Both the position numbers and the translations under genes were made by a program. The notes under the pieces are model-generated. The model was not told the origin of the DNA. It saw only the letters and a program-made list of their open reading frames with translations, and did no database searches. A stretch of 64,000 nucleotides of DNA from Alterisphingorhabdus sp038748365 (GTDB taxonomy: Bacteria > Pseudomonadota > Alphaproteobacteria > Sphingomonadales > Sphingomonadaceae). Numbering within the stretch: position 1 is the stretch's first letter; each line of letters opens with the position of its first letter. This document shows, in pieces, positions 36,006 to 44,708 of the stretch. The DNA lies in assembly GCA_038748365.1 (NCBI GenBank), contig JBCDIZ010000003.1, positions 1-64,000 on the forward strand, in the 5' to 3' direction.

Positions 36006-37826
36006 ATGTCTGCTTCTCAACCCGAGATGCCCGGCCTCAATATTCCCGGCATGGATATGTCTGCCATGAACGAGGCCATGCCGAAGCTGGAGGATATGCA
36101 GCACTGGACCTGGGTGATGGGCCGGGCGCAGCAGATGATGATGGAGCATATGGCCGAAATGGCGAGCAAGCAGCCGCCGAAAATGGCCGCCGATGCGCTC
36201 ACCCAATTCTGGGATCCCGCCTATTGGCAGGAACAGCTGGCCAATATGCCGAAATTTGACCCGGCGCAGATATTCGAAATGCAGAGCCAGTTCTGGCAGC
36301 AGGGGCTTAATCTTTGGCAAGGGCTTCTCGCCGGTGAGGTGCCGAAAGAGAACGCAAAACTGGACCGCCGCTTTCAGGCAGACGAATGGCAAAGTCACCC
36401 TGCCTTCTCCACTCTGGCGCAAGGCTATACTATGATCGCCGACCATCTGCTGCGGATGACCGATACCGTGGATGGCATTGACCCTAAGGCAAAGGCGCAG
36501 TTGCGCTTTGCGATGCAGAATATCCTCGATGCCAGTGCGCCCTCCAATTTTGCCCTCACCAATCCAGCCGTGATCAAGAAGACGATCGAAACCAAAGGGC
36601 AAAATCTGCTCACCGGTCTGGAGCATATGCTCACCGATATCCGCAAGGGGCAGATGACGCATACCGACCCCAATGCGTTTGAGCTGGGCCGCAATATTGC
36701 GGTGACGCCAGGCAAGGTGGTGCATGAGACTGCGCTTTATCAGCTGGTGCAATATAGCCCGACTACCGAAAAGGTACTGAAAACGCCGCTGATCATTTTT
36801 CCGCCCTGGATCAACCGTTTCTACATTCTCGATCTCAACGAGAAAAAAAGCTTCGTCAAATGGGCGGTGGATCAGGGCATTACCCTTTTCATGGTCTCAT
36901 GGAAATCCGCCGATAGCGCGATGCGCGATGTCATCTGGGATGATTATGTCCGCTCTCAGATTGACGCCATTGATACCGTGCGCGAGCTACTCAAAGTGCC
37001 TGATGTTCACACCATTGGATATTGCGTTGCCGGTACGACGCTGGCGGCAACACTGTCGCTACTTGCGGCGCGCGATGAGGCGGACAAGGTGAAAAGCGCG
37101 ACCTTCTTCACCGCGCAGGTTGACTTCGCCCATGCGGGTGATCTCAAACTGTTTATCGATGATCAGCAGCTAAATCTAATCGATACCGTCGCTGCCGATA
37201 GCGGCTATCTTGATGGGCGCTATATGGCGGCCACTTTTAATATGCTGCGCGGGCGCGATCTGATCTGGAACTATGTTGTCAATAATTATCTGCTGGGTGA
37301 GGACTATCCGCCTTTCGACCTGCTCCACTGGAATGGCGATACCACCAACCTGCCGGTCAAATGGCACAAGGCCTATCTCGCTGATCTGTATCGCGATAAC
37401 AAGCTGGTCGAGCCTGGTGCGATCACCATTGATGGCACGCCGATTGACCTTAGCAAAATCACAACTCCGGTCTTGGTGCAGGCCGGCAAGGAAGACCATA
37501 TTGCGCCTGCGAAGAGCGTATGGAAAATCATGGACCATATCAGCGGCCCGAAAGAGTTTATGCTCGCCGGGTCCGGCCATATTGCCGGCGTGGTCAATCC
37601 CCCTGCAGCAAAAAAATACCAGTACTGGACTAACCCGGATGAAACCAAGAGCTTGAGCGCCTTTATCGAAGGCGCGGAAGAGCATCCTGGCAGTTGGTGG
37701 CCCTATTGGCTGGAGTGGTTGGAGAAACAGGCAACTGCAAAGACCTCAGCAAAAGGTGCACGGATTCCCGGTGAGGGTAACAAGCCTGCGATTGAGGATG
37801 CGCCGGGGCGTTACGTGCGTCAGTAG
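36006..37826 (+). CDS. phaC: Class I poly(3-hydroxyalkanoate) synthase
   Basis: 606 codons. Lipase-box-like GYCVAG (338-343) carries nucleophile Cys340; Asp497 (AGKEDHIAP) and His525 (GSGHIAG) complete the triad. The N-terminal domain includes the conserved FWDPAYW and the core PPWINRFYILDLNEKKS pieces. Length and motifs fit class I, acting alone on short-chain hydroxyacyl-CoA to make PHA granules. phaP follows after a repeat. No phaA, phaB, phaZ or phaR is in the window. Confidence 0.96.
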   Translation: MSASQPEMPGLNIPGMDMSAMNEAMPKLEDMQHWTWVMGRAQQMMMEHMAEMASKQPPKMAADALTQFWDPAYWQEQLANMPKFDPAQIFEMQSQFWQQGLNLWQGLLAGEVPKENAKLDRRFQADEWQSHPAFSTLAQGYTMIADHLLRMTDTVDGIDPKAKAQLRFAMQNILDASAPSNFALTNPAVIKKTIETKGQNLLTGLEHMLTDIRKGQMTHTDPNAFELGRNIAVTPGKVVHETALYQLVQYSPTTEKVLKTPLIIFPPWINRFYILDLNEKKSFVKWAVDQGITLFMVSWKSADSAMRDVIWDDYVRSQIDAIDTVRELLKVPDVHTIGYCVAGTTLAATLSLLAARDEADKVKSATFFTAQVDFAHAGDLKLFIDDQQLNLIDTVAADSGYLDGRYMAATFNMLRGRDLIWNYVVNNYLLGEDYPPFDLLHWNGDTTNLPVKWHKAYLADLYRDNKLVEPGAITIDGTPIDLSKITTPVLVQAGKEDHIAPAKSVWKIMDHISGPKEFMLAGSGHIAGVVNPPAAKKYQYWTNPDETKSLSAFIEGAEEHPGSWWPYWLEWLEKQATAKTSAKGARIPGEGNKPAIEDAPGRYVRQ

Positions 37827-37847
37827 GTTTCTTAGGGAACGGTTTCC

Positions 37848-37911
37848 GTTCGTCTCGAGCGTAGTCGAAAGACATAGAGTACAGTGTCTCGACTTTGCTC
37901 GACACGAGCAG
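37848..37911. repeat. Palindromic repeat of a second type, between phaC and phaP
   Basis: Inverted arms around TCTCGAGCGTAGTCGAAAGAC and GTCTCGACTTTGCTCGACACG, of the CGAAGTCGAGAC class common in sphingomonads. It lies 20 bases after the phaC stop and may act as its 3' hairpin. Pairing is imperfect. Confidence 0.75.
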
Positions 37912-37983
37912 GTTACTTTTTTCTCCTGAAAAGGCTTAGCCTTGCCGTGAAATACAACTTAACCAACACGCATAAAACACTTT

Positions 37984-38044
37984 TTGTGCACCGCACAAAA
38001 TTGCTTGACTTCGCCCTCGCCAATGCTTATTGTGCACTGCAACA
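37984..38044 (+). promoter_or_regulatory. phaP promoter with two palindromic operator-like sites
   Basis: TTGACT (38005-38010) and TATTGT (38028-38033) are 17 bases apart. A perfect palindrome TTGTGC-ACC-GCACAA lies just upstream (37984-37998), and a near copy TTGTGC-ACT-GCAACA (38030-38044) overlaps the -10 hexamer. This resembles TGC/GCA-rich sites bound by the PHA repressor PhaR on phasin genes; PhaR itself is not in the window, so the assignment is inferred. Confidence 0.6.
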
Positions 38045-38066
38045 TCAATGACGCAGGATACGCATC

Positions 38067-38864
38067 ATGGCAAGCACGCCAAACACCTCTACTGCCAAAT
38101 CCGCTGTTTCCAAAGAATCTGCGGAAAAGGCTTTTTCTGAAGCGGCGACCGCATCCGTTGCTCCGGCTCCCGCCGCAAAACCCGCTCCAGTGAAGAAAGC
38201 TGCTCCGGCTGCCAAAAAGGCAACCGTAGCCAAGAAAACGACAGCGGCGAAAAAGCCCGCTGCGAAAAAGGCACCGGTGAAGAAATCTCCGGTCAAGGTA
38301 GTTGCCAAGAAAGCGACGGCGACCACTGCCAAAAAGACTGTTCGCAAGACCACTACACGCAAGACTGTTGCAGCCAAGAAGAAAGCTGCCCCCAGAAAGG
38401 ACGTTATAATGACCAAGAAAACTGAAACCAAAACAACCGCTGAAAACATGACCGCTCGCGCTCAAGAACTGTTCGGCGATGTATCCGGCCGCGCCAAAGC
38501 TGCTTTTGAGAAAGGCAGCGAATATGTTTCGCAGGCTACCGAATTCCAGAAAGCCAATATTGAAGCTCTGGTTGAATCCGGCAAGATCGCTGCCAAGGGC
38601 ATGCAGGAAATGGGTCAGGCTTATGCTTCTGACACCCGCAAGAACTTCGAAGACGTGACTGCAACGATGAAAGAATTTGCTGCTGTTAAGTCTCCGACCG
38701 AATTCTTCCAGCTGCAGGCCGAAACTCTGCGCAAGACATTCGATACCGCTATGAGCCAGACTTCGAAGAATACCGAAATGTTCGTCAAGCTGGCCGGCGA
38801 CACCTTCCAGCCGATCTCCAACCGCGTTAGCGTTGCAGTTGAGAACGTAAAGAAAGCTGCCTGA
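38067..38864 (+). CDS. phaP: Phasin with N-terminal histone-H1-like Lys/Ala/Pro-rich domain
   Basis: 265 codons. Residues about 40-112 are a low-complexity tail of KKAPA, AAKK, TTRK units, strongly basic like histone H1 or the tail of PhaF. Residues about 115-265 are the Phasin_2-type helical domain (MTARAQELFGDVSGRAKAAFEKG, then SPTEFFQLQAETLRKTFDTAM in separate blocks). Phasins coat PHA granules; basic tails in PhaF bind DNA and help distribute granules. A good ribosome binding site and ATG at 38409 could also make the 151-residue phasin alone. Confidence 0.92.
   Translation: MASTPNTSTAKSAVSKESAEKAFSEAATASVAPAPAAKPAPVKKAAPAAKKATVAKKTTAAKKPAAKKAPVKKSPVKVVAKKATATTAKKTVRKTTTRKTVAAKKKAAPRKDVIMTKKTETKTTAENMTARAQELFGDVSGRAKAAFEKGSEYVSQATEFQKANIEALVESGKIAAKGMQEMGQAYASDTRKNFEDVTATMKEFAAVKSPTEFFQLQAETLRKTFDTAMSQTSKNTEMFVKLAGDTFQPISNRVSVAVENVKKAA
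38396..38411 (+). promoter_or_regulatory. Internal ribosome binding site and start in phaP
   Basis: AAAGGA (38396-38401) sits 7 bases before an in-frame ATG at 38409 (codon 115), exactly where the phasin domain begins. Confidence 0.55.
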
Positions 38865-38911
38865 TTGTTAGGCGCTTAATCACAGCACATTGATGCTGTG
38901 AAAACCAGATT

Positions 38912-38946
38912 AGGGCTGGAACGGGTAACTGTTCCGGCCCTTTTTG
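38912..38946 (+). terminator. Intrinsic terminator of phaP
   Basis: Stem AGGGCTGGAAC / GTTCCGGCCCT (38912-38922, 38931-38941) with an 8-base loop, followed by TTTTT. It is 48 bases past the phaP stop. A second small hairpin, CACAGCA / TGCTGTG, precedes it at 38881-38900. Confidence 0.85.
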
Positions 38947-39014
38947 TGCTTATGGTGCAATTGAAGCGACTCAGGCCTTGCACCAGCGCGGAGAATAACG
39001 ATATTCTGACGACT

Positions 39015-39449
39015 ATGCCGATCACCTCTGCACACTATAGCGGCGCTGAAGCCGATACCGCGCTATTGCAGCTTTATCTCCGCTCTGCCGATGATGCGCC
39101 AATAGTAGCTGCGCCTGTCCGCGCCAGCGATGAGGATGACGGCGATGATGGCGACAGCCAGGTCGGTGTCGCCACCAAGACCCGCGCCAAACCGAAAAAG
39201 CCAAGTCAGTATAAGGTGCTGCTGCTCAATGATGACTATACCCCGATGGAGTTTGTCGTTGCGGTACTGAAGCGCTTTTTCAGTATGGATATGGAACAGG
39301 CCACGCGGGTGATGCTGCAGGTGCACCAAAAGGGCATCGGCGTGTGCGGCATCTACACCTATGAAGTCGCGGAAACCAAGGTCAACCAGGTGATGGACTG
39401 CGCCAAGGAAAACCAGCACCCGCTGCAATGCACGCTTGAGAAGGCTTGA
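39015..39449 (+). CDS. clpS: ATP-dependent Clp protease adaptor ClpS
   Basis: 144 codons from ATG 39015. The frame is open further upstream but that part overlaps the phaP terminator. The first 65 residues are an acidic variable extension (DEDDGDDGDS). The ClpS core follows: YKVLLLNDDYTPMEFVVAVL, the N-degron pocket segment, then VHQKGIGVCGIYTYEVAETKV. ClpS delivers N-end-rule substrates to ClpAP. ClpA is not in the window. Confidence 0.93.
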   Translation: MPITSAHYSGAEADTALLQLYLRSADDAPIVAAPVRASDEDDGDDGDSQVGVATKTRAKPKKPSQYKVLLLNDDYTPMEFVVAVLKRFFSMDMEQATRVMLQVHQKGIGVCGIYTYEVAETKVNQVMDCAKENQHPLQCTLEKA

Positions 39450-39457
39450 CGCTATAT

Positions 39458-39476
39458 CCTCCCCGGAACGGGGAGG
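39458..39476. repeat. CCTCCCCG-type hairpin, copy 4
   Basis: Perfect 8-base arms CCTCCCCG / CGGGGAGG with loop GAA, 9 bases past the clpS stop. The flanking AT bases can extend the stem. Confidence 0.8.
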
Positions 39477-39526
39477 ATCATTGTTCGTCCCTTGTCAGCG
39501 TCATAATTCCTGCCTAACCAAAATCT

Positions 39527-40810
39527 ATGGACAAACTGATCATTAAAGGCGGCAAACGCCTTACCGGCAAATTACCGATTTCCGGCGCCAAGAATTCGGC
39601 GCTTACGCTTTTGCCCTGCGCGCTGCTGACCGATGAGCCGGTGACACTGCGTAATCTGCCACGGCTGGCGGATATTGATGGCTTTCAGCATCTTATGAAC
39701 CAGTTCGGCGTGTCGACCAGCATCGCCGGATCGCGCCCCGGTGATTTCGGCAGGGTGATGACGCTGCAAGCAACACGCATCACCAGTAATGTCGCGCCCT
39801 ATGATCTGGTGCGCAAAATGCGCGCATCTATTCTGGTGCTTGGACCTCTGCTAGCACGCGAAGGAGAGGCCACGGTCAGCCTGCCCGGCGGCTGTGCCAT
39901 TGGCAATCGCCCGATTGACCTGCACCTAAAAGCGCTTGAGGCGATGGGTGCGGAAATCGAAATGGCCAGTGGCTATGTCAAGGCGACCGCCCCCAAAGGC
40001 GGCCTGCCCGGCGGCGGTTTCACCTTCCCTGTAGTATCCGTCGGCGCCACCGAAAATGCGGTAATGGCTGCGAGCCTCACCACCGGTGTTACGACACTGA
40101 AGAACGCCGCGCGTGAACCGGAAATTGTCGATCTGTGTAATCTTCTGGTGGCCATGGGCGCGAAGATTGACGGCATTGGCACATCGGACCTGACGATAAC
40201 TGGCCGCGACCGGCTGCATGGTGCGACCTATCGGGTGATGTCCGACCGGATCGAAGCAGGCAGCTATGCCTGTGCCGCGGCGATTACCGGCGGCGATGTC
40301 GAACTGCTGCATGCCCGTGAGGACGAGATGGAAGCCACCGTCGCCGCATTGCGCGCGGCGGGCGTTATCGTCGAGGCTACCGATGATGGCCTGCGCATAG
40401 CTACCAATGGTGCACTGCATCCGCTCACCCTTTCAACCGCGCCCTATCCCGGTTTTGCCACCGATATGCAGGCGCAGATGATGGCAATGCTGTGCCTTGC
40501 CGACGGCTCCAGCGTGCTCACCGAAACCATTTTCGAGAACCGCTATATGCATGTGCCCGAACTCAACCGCATGGGCGCGCATATCGAGACCAAGGGCCGC
40601 ACCGCCGTGGTCCATGGTGTCAAGGAGATGACTGGCGCGCCGGTAATGGCCACCGATCTGCGCGCATCCATGTCACTAGTAATCGCTGGACTGGCCGCGC
40701 AGGGCGAAACCCATGTCAACCGCCTCTACCATCTTGATCGTGGCTATGAGCGGCTGGAAGAAAAGCTCCAGGCCGTCGGCGCCGATGTCGAACGTGTTGG
40801 CGGGGATTAA
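39527..40810 (+). CDS. murA: UDP-N-acetylglucosamine 1-carboxyvinyltransferase
   Basis: 427 codons. Lys22-Asn23 (SGAKNSAL) and the fosfomycin-target Cys123 in PGGCAIGNRP are both present, so the enzyme should be fosfomycin sensitive. The fold has two inside-out alpha/beta barrels as expected for the family. It transfers enolpyruvate to UDP-GlcNAc, the first committed step of peptidoglycan synthesis. The gene follows clpS and a hairpin. Confidence 0.97.
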   Translation: MDKLIIKGGKRLTGKLPISGAKNSALTLLPCALLTDEPVTLRNLPRLADIDGFQHLMNQFGVSTSIAGSRPGDFGRVMTLQATRITSNVAPYDLVRKMRASILVLGPLLAREGEATVSLPGGCAIGNRPIDLHLKALEAMGAEIEMASGYVKATAPKGGLPGGGFTFPVVSVGATENAVMAASLTTGVTTLKNAAREPEIVDLCNLLVAMGAKIDGIGTSDLTITGRDRLHGATYRVMSDRIEAGSYACAAAITGGDVELLHAREDEMEATVAALRAAGVIVEATDDGLRIATNGALHPLTLSTAPYPGFATDMQAQMMAMLCLADGSSVLTETIFENRYMHVPELNRMGAHIETKGRTAVVHGVKEMTGAPVMATDLRASMSLVIAGLAAQGETHVNRLYHLDRGYERLEEKLQAVGADVERVGGD

Positions 40811-41017
40811 AGGGAGTCGCAACACCGGGTCATATACGGCATGAGCGGGAACCGCTATACAACGCTTTACCGCACCATACACTCATGCGGCCCCCATCAT
40901 TGCCGCTATTGCCGCTAGTGTTCATGCGTCAGAAAGGATAGTCTTAGCACGCAGGACATTGTGAAGTATTGACAGGATTAGCTGGGGCAGAAACCAGATT
41001 TCAAAAGGAGTAGTGTC

Positions 41018-41896
41018 ATGCCTTTCATTTCAAAAAGCCCGAGTCATCTCGCCCTTATTGCCATGCTGGCCATTACTGTGCCTGCTGGCCTTTCTGCGCA
41101 GCAATATCCAGAAGGGAATGATAATGAGACGGTCGTCTATGGCGCGGCTCCGGTTGATCTGGAAGGTTTGACCGAAGGCCCTGAGATTGAAGGTTTTATC
41201 TCCGCGCGGAGCGGCGACAAGATGCAGGTCACCAGTGCTGATGGCACCCAAAATATCATTCTTCTCAGCGAAGGCACCCAGATTCGCGCCAGTGGCGGAT
41301 TTCTCGGACTTGATCGCAAGGCGTTGGGAGCAGATGCGCTGCTCAATGGCCTACCCGTAGAAGTACGCACGGTGCAATGGAATGGCGGTCTGGTTGCCAG
41401 CCGGGTGAAATTTTCCAAAAGCAATTTGAGAACCGCGACCATGATCCGCAGTGGTACCAATCAGCGCTTTGAGGAACAAGAAGCGGCTACCGATGCCCTG
41501 CGTAATCGAGTCGCCGATATTGATAAATATAATATTAGAAGCACCACCAATGTGTATTTCGATACCGGCAAGGCGACGCTTTCACCACAGGCCAGAAATG
41601 ACCTTTGTGCCGCGGCAGGTGAAGCTGATGCGACAGAAAATGCTCTGCTACTGGTTGTCGGCTATACTGATTCGACCGGCAGCTATGAGCTTAATCAGGC
41701 GCTGAGCGAAAAGCGCGCCAACCGTGTCGTCAACTATCTGCAACAGGCCTGTGGCTGGAAGCCTTATCGCATGCTGACACCGACCGGCATGGCTGAAGCC
41801 GACCCGCAAGCCGACAATAGCACGGCCGCAGGCAAGGCACAGAACCGCCGCGTTGCAGTGAATGTACTGGTCAGCAAGAGCCTGGACGGCCTTTAA
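41018..41896 (+). CDS. OmpA family protein with N-terminal DUF5666-like domain
   Basis: 292 codons, AAGGAG seven bases before ATG 41018. A signal peptide ends at LSAQQ. Residues about 55-140 resemble an OB-like DUF5666 domain (GFISARSGDKMQVTSADG). A coiled segment follows, then the OmpA_C peptidoglycan-binding domain (NVYFDTGKATLSPQARNDL, VVGYTDSTGSYELNQALSEKRA in part). It should anchor an envelope component to peptidoglycan; there is no beta-barrel. Confidence 0.9.
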   Translation: MPFISKSPSHLALIAMLAITVPAGLSAQQYPEGNDNETVVYGAAPVDLEGLTEGPEIEGFISARSGDKMQVTSADGTQNIILLSEGTQIRASGGFLGLDRKALGADALLNGLPVEVRTVQWNGGLVASRVKFSKSNLRTATMIRSGTNQRFEEQEAATDALRNRVADIDKYNIRSTTNVYFDTGKATLSPQARNDLCAAAGEADATENALLLVVGYTDSTGSYELNQALSEKRANRVVNYLQQACGWKPYRMLTPTGMAEADPQADNSTAAGKAQNRRVAVNVLVSKSLDGL

Positions 41897-42020
41897 GGCT
41901 TAGGGAACAGGCAAAGCTTGTCCCCACTTTCCATACGCTGCACACAGGGCATATCCATGTTTTTACGCACCGACTAGATCCACGCTTGACCTGCCATCAG
42001 CGAACAGTCAGCTTCTTCCT

Positions 42021-44708
42021 ATGGCAGACGACGCGAACCGCATCACCCAGAATCCCGATATCCGCTATCTTGGCGAGGTGCTGGGCAATGTCATCCGCAA
42101 CTATGGCGGCGAGAAGCTGTTCCAGCAGACCGAGTATATCCGCTCGGCCAGTGTCGACCGCCACCGCAAGATCAGCGGCAGCGATGCGGTGGATACCGGG
42201 ATTGATGCGCTTGATCTGGATGATACACTCGCCTTTGTCCGCGGTTTCATGCTGTTCTCGCTGCTCGCCAATCTGGCTGAGGATCGGCAAGGCGTGACGC
42301 AGGAACAGGGCGCGACCTTTGCCGAAGCGGTGGAACAGGTAAAAGCGGCAGGAGTCAGCGAAGAAGCGATTCTAGCGCTGCTCGATGAGGCGCTGATCGT
42401 CCCGGTTCTGACCGCGCACCCGACCGAGGTGCGGCGCAAGAGCATTATCGACCATAAGAACCGCATCGCCAATCTTATGAAGCTGCGCGATGCCGGGGTG
42501 GCGGAAACCAGCAATGGCGACAGCGTCGAAGATGCGATTTACCGGCAGATCGCGCTGCTGTGGCAAACCCGCACCCTACGTCGCGATAAGCTGTTCGTTG
42601 CCGATGAAGTGGAAAACGCCCATGCCTATATGCGCGATGTGTTTCTGCCGGTGCTGCCCGCGCTTTATGCCCGTTGGGAGCGGGTTTTGGGCAAGCGCCC
42701 GCCCAGCTTTTTGCGACTGGGCAGCTGGATTGGCGGCGACCGTGATGGCAACCCTTTTGTCGATGCAGCATCACTGAAACTGGCGCTGTCGCGCGGTGCG
42801 GGGACGGTGATCAAGCGCTATCTCGATGATATTCACGCCGTCGGTGCGGAGCTCAGTATCTCCTCCGAGCTGAGCCAGGTTCCAGAGCCGGTACTGGCGC
42901 TGGCTGAAGCCAGCGGCGACGAGGCCCCCAGCCGCTTTGACGAACCCTATCGCCGCGCGCTGACTGGCATCTATGCCCGGCTTGATACAACGCACACAGC
43001 GCTGACCGGCAAGGCAAGCCACCGCCCTTCGACAATTGAGGCAGAACCCTATGCCAACCCGGAAGAGCTACGCGCCCATCTGGTGACCATTGCCAAAGGG
43101 CTGGCCGAAGGGGGCGACAGCCATTTCACCAGCTCGGGCGCTTTGGGCCGGATCATCCGCGCGATTGATACTTTTGGTTTCCATCTCGCGACATTGGATA
43201 TGCGCCAGAACAGCGATGTGCATGAGCGGGTTGTCGCCGAACTGCTGCGTCATGCCGGGGTCAGCCAGGATTATCTCGCGCTGGTCGAGGCAGACCGCAT
43301 CGCCCTGCTACAGGCCGAACTGGAGCATAACCGGCCACTCGCGCGCACCACGGACGGGTTCAGCGAAGAGAGCATCAAGGAACTGGCGATCATTCAGGCC
43401 GCTGCGGACGCGCATGCGCGCTTTGGCCCGGCCTGCATCACCACCTATAACATCTCCAAAGCGGAAAGCGTCTCCGATCTGCTCGAAGTCTATCTGCTGC
43501 TGAAAGAAGTCGGCCTGTATCGCGCTGCCGATGGTGACGGACGCGCGCGCGCTGCCATCATGGCGGTGCCGCTTTTTGAGACTGTCGACGATCTCGACAA
43601 TGCGCCTGACATTATGGCACGCTTCTTCGCGCTGCCGCAAATGGGCGATATGGTCCGCGCACGCGGCGTGCAGGAAGTGATGATCGGCTATTCCGACAGC
43701 AATAAGGATGGCGGCTATCTCACCTCGACCTGGGGGCTGTATCAGGCGAGCAGTGCGCTAGCCGATGTTTTTGCAGAGGCTGGCGTCGGAATGCAGCTTT
43801 TCCATGGCCGCGGCGGCGCGGTCGGGCGTGGCGGTGGCTCGGCATTTCAGGCAATCCAGGCGCAGCCCAAGGGCACGGTGCAGGGCCGTATCCGCATCAC
43901 CGAACAAGGCGAGGTCATCGCCGCCAAATATGGCACGGTGGAAACCGCCGCAACCAATTTGGAAGCGATGGTCTCGGCAACATTGCTGACCAGCCTGGCA
44001 CCGCAGGAACGTCCCGAACAGGACCGCCAGCACTATGCCGCCGCGATGCAAACCCTGTCCGGCGAGGCATTCCACGCCTATCGCGGGCTGGTTTACGAGA
44101 CCGATGGCTTCACCAGCTTCTTCCGCCAGATGACGCCTATTGCCGAGATTGCCACACTGAAGATTGGTTCGCGTCCCTCCAGCCGCAGCAAGAGCCCGGC
44201 GATTGAAGATCTGCGCGCTATCCCCTGGGTATTTAGCTGGGCGCAGGCGCGGGTGATGCTGCCCGGCTGGTATGGCGTCGGCCATGCGCTGGCGGTGTTT
44301 AAGGATAAGGCGCTGCTAAAAGATATGGCGCAAAGCTGGCCGTTTTTCCGCGCCTCTTTGGGCAATATGGAAATGGTGCTGGCCAAATCGAATATGGATA
44401 TCGCAGCGCTCTATGCCGAGATGGTCGAGGACGCCGAGCTGCGCACCGCGATCTTCCCGCGCATCCGCGATGACTGGCAACGCACCCATGACAGCCTGTT
44501 GGATATCACCGGCCAGTCACGCCTGCTGGAAAAAACGCCCACGCTCGACACCTCAATCCAATTGCGCTTACCCTATATTGAACCGCTGAACCTGTTGCAG
44601 ATCGAGTTGATCAAGCGCCACCGCGCGGGCGAGAGCGATGCGCGGATTTCCGAGGGGATACAGCTGACCATCAATGCGATTGCGACGGCGTTGCGGAATA
44701 GCGGCTAA
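42021..44708 (+). CDS. ppc: Phosphoenolpyruvate carboxylase
   Basis: 895 codons, full length. Catalytic signatures: LTAHPTEVRRKS, GSWIGGDRDGNPFV, MIGYSDSNKDGGYLTS, FHGRGGAVGRGGG; the protein ends in NSG where NTG is common. It fixes bicarbonate onto PEP to give oxaloacetate, refilling the TCA cycle. Its stop overlaps the convergent flavoprotein gene by 4 bases. Bicarbonate could be provided by SbtA elsewhere in the window. Confidence 0.98.
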   Translation: MADDANRITQNPDIRYLGEVLGNVIRNYGGEKLFQQTEYIRSASVDRHRKISGSDAVDTGIDALDLDDTLAFVRGFMLFSLLANLAEDRQGVTQEQGATFAEAVEQVKAAGVSEEAILALLDEALIVPVLTAHPTEVRRKSIIDHKNRIANLMKLRDAGVAETSNGDSVEDAIYRQIALLWQTRTLRRDKLFVADEVENAHAYMRDVFLPVLPALYARWERVLGKRPPSFLRLGSWIGGDRDGNPFVDAASLKLALSRGAGTVIKRYLDDIHAVGAELSISSELSQVPEPVLALAEASGDEAPSRFDEPYRRALTGIYARLDTTHTALTGKASHRPSTIEAEPYANPEELRAHLVTIAKGLAEGGDSHFTSSGALGRIIRAIDTFGFHLATLDMRQNSDVHERVVAELLRHAGVSQDYLALVEADRIALLQAELEHNRPLARTTDGFSEESIKELAIIQAAADAHARFGPACITTYNISKAESVSDLLEVYLLLKEVGLYRAADGDGRARAAIMAVPLFETVDDLDNAPDIMARFFALPQMGDMVRARGVQEVMIGYSDSNKDGGYLTSTWGLYQASSALADVFAEAGVGMQLFHGRGGAVGRGGGSAFQAIQAQPKGTVQGRIRITEQGEVIAAKYGTVETAATNLEAMVSATLLTSLAPQERPEQDRQHYAAAMQTLSGEAFHAYRGLVYETDGFTSFFRQMTPIAEIATLKIGSRPSSRSKSPAIEDLRAIPWVFSWAQARVMLPGWYGVGHALAVFKDKALLKDMAQSWPFFRASLGNMEMVLAKSNMDIAALYAEMVEDAELRTAIFPRIRDDWQRTHDSLLDITGQSRLLEKTPTLDTSIQLRLPYIEPLNLLQIELIKRHRAGESDARISEGIQLTINAIATALRNSG

